26,578 nt of DNA from a virus: IMG/VR virus record IMGVR_UViG_3300043436_000609, positions 1 to 26,578 of that record, one strand, 5' to 3'. A model generated the notes under the pieces. It worked only from the letters and a program-made list of their open reading frames with translations. It did no database searches and was not told where the DNA came from. Shown piece after piece: positions 24,001 through 26,578 of this stretch. Every line of letters begins with the position of its first letter. The stretch's first letter is position 1. Both the position numbers and the translations under genes were made by a program.

Positions 24001-25032
24001 CTGACCGCTGTGAAAGATGTGCACACATCAGGCTTGGCTGCTACTGGCCCACGCTGGATGCAGACTGGCCTTGGTCGCATGTTCTTCACGTTCAAGTCGT
24101 TCGTCTGGAACAGCGCGTTCATCATGGCCCGTGCCTTCCACCAAGCGTATGCAGGAGAGTCCCCAGCGGTGCGCAAGGCTGCGCAACGTCAACTGATTGG
24201 GACCGTGGGTATGGCTACTGCGTTTGCAGGTGCCAAGGGCTTGCCTTTCTACGGCGCGGCCTCCACTCTGGCTACCATGATCGCCGCCTTGTTCGGGGAT
24301 GACGACGAGCCGTTTGACTTTGACACCGAGATGCGTGAGTTCTTTGGCGAAGCCCTCTACAAGGGCGCGTTCAACTACGTCACCAACTTGGAACTGGCCA
24401 ACCGCGCAGGTATCGCCACAGACTTGTTGTTCCGTGATGACCCCAAGGGTGTTGCTGAACACGGGTACGTGCTGTCTGCCTTGCAGCAAGCCATCGGCCC
24501 AATCGGTTCCATCGCAGTCAACACTGGCAACGCTTTCAACATGTTCAGTGATGGCAACGTGGGGCGTGCCATTGAGACGCTTTCTCCTAGCTTCTTGCGC
24601 AACGGCATCAAGGGCACACGGTATCTGGTCGAGGGCGCTACAACCCTCAAGGGTGATCCGGTCATGGAGGACATCAGCGCGTACAACTCCCTCATGCAGG
24701 TCATCGGGTTCAGCCCTGCTGATCTGTCGAGCACGTACGAGAAAGTGTCCGCTGCCAAAGGTTACGAGCGTGAGGTCAACGCACGCCGAGTGAAGTTGTT
24801 GCAGCTCTACGACATGGCCCAGCACGCTGGTGACACGGAGATGATGGGCATGGCACGGGAGAAGATCGCTGAATTCAACGAGACGGTTCCCGCCAAGCGC
24901 ATCACGGGTGACACCCTGCGCAGGTCAATCGCTGCAAGGGCTGCTGCCGAGAAAGACATGATCAACGGTGTTCGCTTCGACAAGAAGCTGCGTCCAGAGA
25001 TCGAGGCAAAGTTCTTTGACGATGAGGAATAA
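18082..25032 (+). CDS. Giant polyvalent-type virion protein with two HExxH domains
   Basis: The protein has 2316 residues. Residues 1-310 are Ala/Gly-rich with amphipathic, membrane-prone helices (LGAGAIAARAGAGLAGRAAA). Residues about 310-690 are a Gln/Ala/Pro linker. A metallopeptidase-like domain with HEIVH at 903-907 and EFIAE at 960-964 follows. A second copy has HEYTH at 1331-1335 and EFAAE at 1375-1379. In both copies a Y-D-x-x-T-x-T-I strand precedes the motif and NP(D/E)FQ follows the glutamate. From about 1480 the rest is helical with hydrophobic stretches near 1830-1870 and 2038-2076, resembling the large polyvalent-protein-associated C-terminal domains of phage giant proteins. I infer it is ejected with the DNA, with peptidase activity toward the host envelope or virion. 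An AAGGA site precedes the ATG, and the stop abuts the terminator. Confidence 0.7.
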   Translation: MDLARVLQALKNADAAGDTAAAQQLAQLAQQMSQPAQPAAPEFKRDYTTGEMLSKAVTRGTKRIGSAFGDLLPAMGASALGFNEYAQRQLGEAAETEAEIEQKYAPQYRGTQDVTGLGSALGFAAETVAEQVPNIATALVPGLGAGAIAARAGAGLAGRAAAVNAGTFLGSYSQAAPEVFQNIYETSGKMEPGVAALFGAGSAALDSILPAQLAKSITGPLKAGIIEKVLEKSGMDKGLLRSVTAGMAKGVGAEGLTEGAQEGINIAAERFVAENPEVFGSKEWDRIMQSAVKGAIAGGAFGGVGGGVEAARAGAERREAYAQALEERGDRQAAAEVRRQSAEIEAAQAQDPQQSLPGFEMGPATGLMPTAEPTAPESKSPKSTQAEMFTAEGELAPGMTKLADKDDKAAANRERQAQQREAAQIKEDQKALKDALAGLTATPKNLVDLAKAPPPIQQTIMQAQGEMDALAAKRGPKVQSAPPLQAQPTTTSTVTPAAPVVPTAAPEIAPTVAPTAPIAEPVVIKAPEPLTIDTLPPVIGADKDGLKAFGKTFGIGPTAKILRADGPLAGKDISDPAQAAEVRTVLETYASGKPAVGAAEKIEAYLKRPEFQGAQNVAGPVTEPVGASPELADAAGPIAAPGPIKAPERGGVVSAGEPAEAVAGGEGAQPRALTERQQRIQFGKSLGAAQSYPGSLQGRMNLPAQKAAVKGDFPGVVNALEKSKNATVAEVARRAKELDTKIQIDDTAGETYEGRSAFQDQMSIDGAKMHLDALNKLRELSAVVDQLPDGAALPYEITRTPIETYHNGEKHYTQLNLGNIVENNNSMFTGLNLPEGRALRTKEDFKALTDAYERTTQELGEDKLRLTSTASAVQQGIAGKYDADTNTISVPEYYAKNEAVLAHEIVHAQVLDAVASPTKEQRPAVERLGKLFDHVKKIVDERAKADEYFRAPYGATSQQEFIAEGLSNPDFQYLLSRIPYENTTVWDKFVETVAKLLGLKNDNALTELLTVYSDLTKGAPSGTQAPQTQQAKAQRQEPAVAEPIGKRAATDIKKAEKGRIEAKREQNEFIASNDQRVDDLLTGRLRALGKEAGLRAKDLPSEKYRDTEAHKMLRLPGLFNEFFRLQGVVAKAQEPNQKAKNAQSLQQVTDAIAATDPNASQMLGALRQMSTQQRDTLISQMNKQGFDAFDVQAKARVAAVKQEKSASRTETDTAQELGDEELEALANTFNERFFQETGKRIFLPKFVGPEFNSTDRDLAAQGNGNALLRNMIDQTNSPAIKHVLRKLRSLNLNTKIVIGPVEGNRSGSYDPATDTITLSPEFGLNAHTLIHEYTHAAISKVLANPNHPLTKQFAKFFDQMQNRLGAAYGAQDLQEFAAELVGNPEFQAVLKSIKTPRSESMFKRIMQSIAEFFGFQPSAFDTGLNFINDAIDISGDVEANAADKMFLGMGDFKAVSNIGNAMPRLAGDMIESTRNALSNARESGVAQAAFGLLRLDNINTLYKKELPSIQTLLNALEKRNGMQEAMIKDVNTKYKDMVKVQQKYPQAMKRVNDIAIDARLKSVDILDPNFKTSPSNINDYQNLKQAFTALPKEVQDVYRTIRKDYENSLDAYEKVLLNAADSVSPSLAKRLTLQFQTRKRVVAYVPFLRQGDFWVEYADPATGERTATSFESFRQRQQFTDQMLAPKGIQFKNYQNLQDIRFGGESLPPTHFLAEVMAGLKQQGATQAQIDSVYQSYLTLFPGESIVKQFMKSKNVLGMDRDIVRGYGDVMVRWARKLSNSEYIPQIDNAVSEISAQAQNANDPTITAAAQNILDQSEFFHNPNFNTFVNTATTASYFMYMAGNISSALINLTSLPMLVWPMIGAKFGFDKASAAMLNAGKVATNDWSKNPKYKNLYNTLTDHAQLEHTMARELLEGRRQTTDEFNSLKAKILDGLSIPLAVTEKYNRATTAIAAYDLAKQSGMNENDAVQYALTAVKDVHTSGLAATGPRWMQTGLGRMFFTFKSFVWNSAFIMARAFHQAYAGESPAVRKAAQRQLIGTVGMATAFAGAKGLPFYGAASTLATMIAALFGDDDEPFDFDTEMREFFGEALYKGAFNYVTNLELANRAGIATDLLFRDDPKGVAEHGYVLSALQQAIGPIGSIAVNTGNAFNMFSDGNVGRAIETLSPSFLRNGIKGTRYLVEGATTLKGDPVMEDISAYNSLMQVIGFSPADLSSTYEKVSAAKGYEREVNARRVKLLQLYDMAQHAGDTEMMGMAREKIAEFNETVPAKRITGDTLRRSIAARAAAEKDMINGVRFDKKLRPEIEAKFFDDEE

Positions 25033-25034
25033 AA

Positions 25035-25058
25035 AAGGCCCCGACTAAGCGGGGCCTA
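25035..25058 (-). terminator. Rho-independent terminator between convergent genes
   Basis: The perfect 8-bp stem AGGCCCCG / CGGGGCCT (25036-25043 and 25050-25057) has a 6-base loop ACTAAG. A run of A on the + strand 5' side (25031-25036) becomes a T run after the hairpin on the - strand. It is therefore canonical for the - strand operon and overlaps the stop of the small - strand gene. On the + strand no T run follows, so it would stop the late operon only weakly or as a plain hairpin. Confidence 0.8.
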
Positions 25059-25292
25059 AACTTCCGAAGAAGCAGAGTGCGGGGGAAGTATACCGTCTTT
25101 GCGCCATGCACGCACGCCGTACACGCCCTTCTCAACAACTTGTTTGGACACAACGTCCAACCCGTGCCGCTCCGATTCACGTGTGATAAAACGCTGCACC
25201 TCGCGGCGGTTCAAGCAAGGCACAAAGAACGATGTGCCCGGCTGAAACTTTTGCCACTCAATCAGCAGGTGCAATCCCAGTATTGTCGTCAA
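25056..25292 (-). CDS. Small protein downstream of the DUF927-type ATPase, non-ATG start
   Basis: The frame encodes about 78 residues with the core IEWQKFQPGTSFFVPCLNRR, then ERHGLDVVSKQVVEKGVYGV and a short tail. The pattern (a Cys after a beta strand, then EVQRFI, VVSKQVVEKGVYGVRAW) looks like a compact alpha/beta protein that I cannot name. No ATG exists in the frame. The best start is a TTG at 25292 with AAGGGG 6 bases upstream. TTG codons at 25334 and 25274 lack as good a site. It overlaps the end of the ATPase gene by about 35 bases, so it is probably co-translated. The terminator follows at once. Confidence 0.5.
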   Translation of the reverse strand: MTTILGLHLLIEWQKFQPGTSFFVPCLNRREVQRFITRESERHGLDVVSKQVVEKGVYGVRAWRKDGILPPHSASSEV

Positions 25293-26578
25293 GTAAAACC
25301 CCTTCGCTAAAGAATTCCAGCTTGGTCGTGTCAAAGCACAACGAGTTGACTGGGGCTTGCGTATTGGCCACGGTGCCAGCAGTCATGCGTTTCTTCTTGA
25401 TGCCCACCAGCGCACCGCTCTTGCGGTAGGGGATCATGGTCTCCTCGAAGTTGGTCATGGTCTTGGCGCAGTCGTCTCTGTAGGACCGTGCAACCACGTA
25501 CAGCATCTTGGTGTCAGGCTCATACCGCGCAGTCAGCGCACCACGTGGCTCCTTGATCGGGCCATGCTCCAGACCGTTGCGTGCGTCCTTGTTGCCGTTG
25601 ATGACCAGAATCTCGTGGAAGTGGCGCTGCAAAAAGCCGCCCAGATACTCGTCGTTGTCAAACATGTATTCACGATGCTGGACACGTGTGTCCTTGATGA
25701 GCTTCACGCCGTATTCAAACACAGGCTTGATCGGTATGTCGTGCAGCCCCAGCTTCTTGGCGATGGTCCCACCTGCAACGGCCAGAGAAACGGCCAGTGC
25801 CCAGTACCGCTCCGAGTTCTTGATCTCCGCAGCTTGCTCTACACGCAGTTGGACTTCAGCCATCTTGGCCTTGACCATCGGTAGCTGGCCCACCAGTGCT
25901 TGGGAGAACGGCTCAATCGCGTGCCCGTAGTTGTCCATCAGCTTGCCAAAGTGCTCCCGTGCCCATGTGGCATCGTCATGCGGGTCAGGCTTGACCGTGA
26001 TCTCCAAGATACGTTTGAGTTCGCCATCTGGAAAGTTCTTGATGGACAGCAGTGCGTCAGTGATGGAGCGGTTGGATGAGGTGACCATGCCCGTCTGCCA
26101 CTTGGTGTTGTTGGCACGCTCGGCGTTCTCGTGCTGGCGCATGCGGTTCTTGCCCCGACCCGAAGTCACGTCATACACTTGCTGAGACATCTGATCCGGT
26201 GGCATGTTGGTGATCTCGTCCATCGTCACTGCGAAGCTCTGCATCACACCCAGACGGGACATGCGTGAGTTATATGTGTCTTTAGGTGACAGCAATAATT
26301 CCTTGGGCCGACCGTAGATTGAGTTGATGGCTTGCAGGATTGTCGTCTTGCCAGAGCCTGACTCGCGGCTGACCAGATTGAGCAGAAAGCCATCAAGCGC
26401 CGTGAACTTCATCAGCAGCGTGCCAAAGCCCATGAAGAAAGCAAAGGCCCGGTACTCCATGCCCGGACGACCGTATACGTTGATCGTGTCCTTCCATATT
26501 TGGAAGTCTCCCTTGGGGGTGAACAGCGGCACGTGCGGCAGTGTGGGGGCAGAGGGTGGGCTGTAGACAACCTCCGTT
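25258..26578 (-). CDS. DUF927-type phage ATPase/helicase (5' end outside window)
   Basis: The frame is open to the window's right edge and covers about 440 residues. Counting from the GTG at 26532 for convenience, a P-loop core ESGSGKTT lies near residues 57-64. A Walker-B-like SFAVTMDEI follows near 99-107, then SGRGKNRM and a sensor-like MVTSSNRS. This order and the context resemble DUF927 superfamily phage helicase/primase ATPases. The first glycine of the classical Walker A is replaced by Arg (RESGSGKTT). The C-terminal half is helical and uncharacterised. It probably acts in phage DNA replication, on the strand opposite the late genes. The true start is not visible. Confidence 0.65.
   Translation of the reverse strand, partial: TEVVYSPPSAPTLPHVPLFTPKGDFQIWKDTINVYGRPGMEYRAFAFFMGFGTLLMKFTALDGFLLNLVSRESGSGKTTILQAINSIYGRPKELLLSPKDTYNSRMSRLGVMQSFAVTMDEITNMPPDQMSQQVYDVTSGRGKNRMRQHENAERANNTKWQTGMVTSSNRSITDALLSIKNFPDGELKRILEITVKPDPHDDATWAREHFGKLMDNYGHAIEPFSQALVGQLPMVKAKMAEVQLRVEQAAEIKNSERYWALAVSLAVAGGTIAKKLGLHDIPIKPVFEYGVKLIKDTRVQHREYMFDNDEYLGGFLQRHFHEILVINGNKDARNGLEHGPIKEPRGALTARYEPDTKMLYVVARSYRDDCAKTMTNFEETMIPYRKSGALVGIKKKRMTAGTVANTQAPVNSLCFDTTKLEFFSEGVLLDDNTGIAPAD

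Noticed and set aside
18082-25032. Possible assembly-made fusion of two genes into the 2316-residue frame
   Set aside because: The frame is continuous, with steady composition and no internal ribosome site plus start that stands out. Giant proteins of this kind are common in polyvalent-type phage genes.
1-26578. tRNA genes, integrase, attachment sites or insertion sequences
   Set aside because: No cloverleaf with T-loop consensus, no recombinase motifs and no terminal inverted repeats flanking a transposase were seen by eye.

Overview
The window is a densely coding, almost entirely one-directional stretch of a tailed-phage genome (or prophage). It carries the distal part of a virion-structure module, a lysis module and a DNA-ejection module on the + strand, then the edge of a replication module on the - strand. 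The tail hardware is of the short-tailed (podovirus-like) kind: a head-tail adaptor, a large nozzle/stabilisation-type protein, fibre proteins and very large Ala/Gly/Gln-rich internal virion proteins. I see no tape measure, tube or sheath gene. Terminase, portal and capsid genes are not in the window. Strong AAGGAG-type ribosome sites and moderate GC fit a Gram-negative host. The fibre and internal-protein styles resemble those in uncultured freshwater phages, but the host cannot be fixed from this sequence.

Layout. 1-136: 3' end of a small structural-region gene. 133-852: head-tail adaptor. 854-1967: two paralogous beta-rich small structural proteins around a 64-residue protein. 1986-6513: repeat protein, tail fibre, 86-residue protein and a second fibre/adhesin-like protein. 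6520-8360: lysis cassette of a 30-residue membrane peptide, two more membrane proteins, a 3TM-type holin and a GH24 endolysin. 8392-10914: nozzle-like protein and a small companion. 10947-25032: ejection block (Gly/Ala-rich protein, DUF4214-like protein, GNAT-like protein, 970-residue heptad-repeat protein, 555-residue helical protein and a 2316-residue polyvalent-type protein with two HExxH domains). 25035-25058: hairpin terminator between convergent genes. 25056-26578 (-): a small protein and a DUF927-type ATPase running off the window.

How it works together (inference). The + genes form one late operon of about 25 kb with no internal terminator that I can see and with intergenic gaps of 0-32 bp. 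The adaptor and nozzle would complete the short tail, the fibres recognise the host, and the Ala/Gly/Gln-rich proteins plus the giant protein would be packaged in the head and ejected to form a conduit across the envelope. The holin and endolysin then release progeny. The - strand ATPase is the edge of an oppositely transcribed DNA-metabolism operon.

Most notable: the giant virion protein carries a duplicated HExxH metallopeptidase-like domain; the 970-residue protein is built of glycine-marked heptads arranged in an 84/168-bp higher-order tandem repeat around a non-repeat core; and a short Gly-Gly motif recurs in consecutive ejection proteins. No tRNA, CRISPR array, insertion sequence, integrase, reverse transcriptase or attachment site was seen. 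No stretch over 300 bases lacks a gene.
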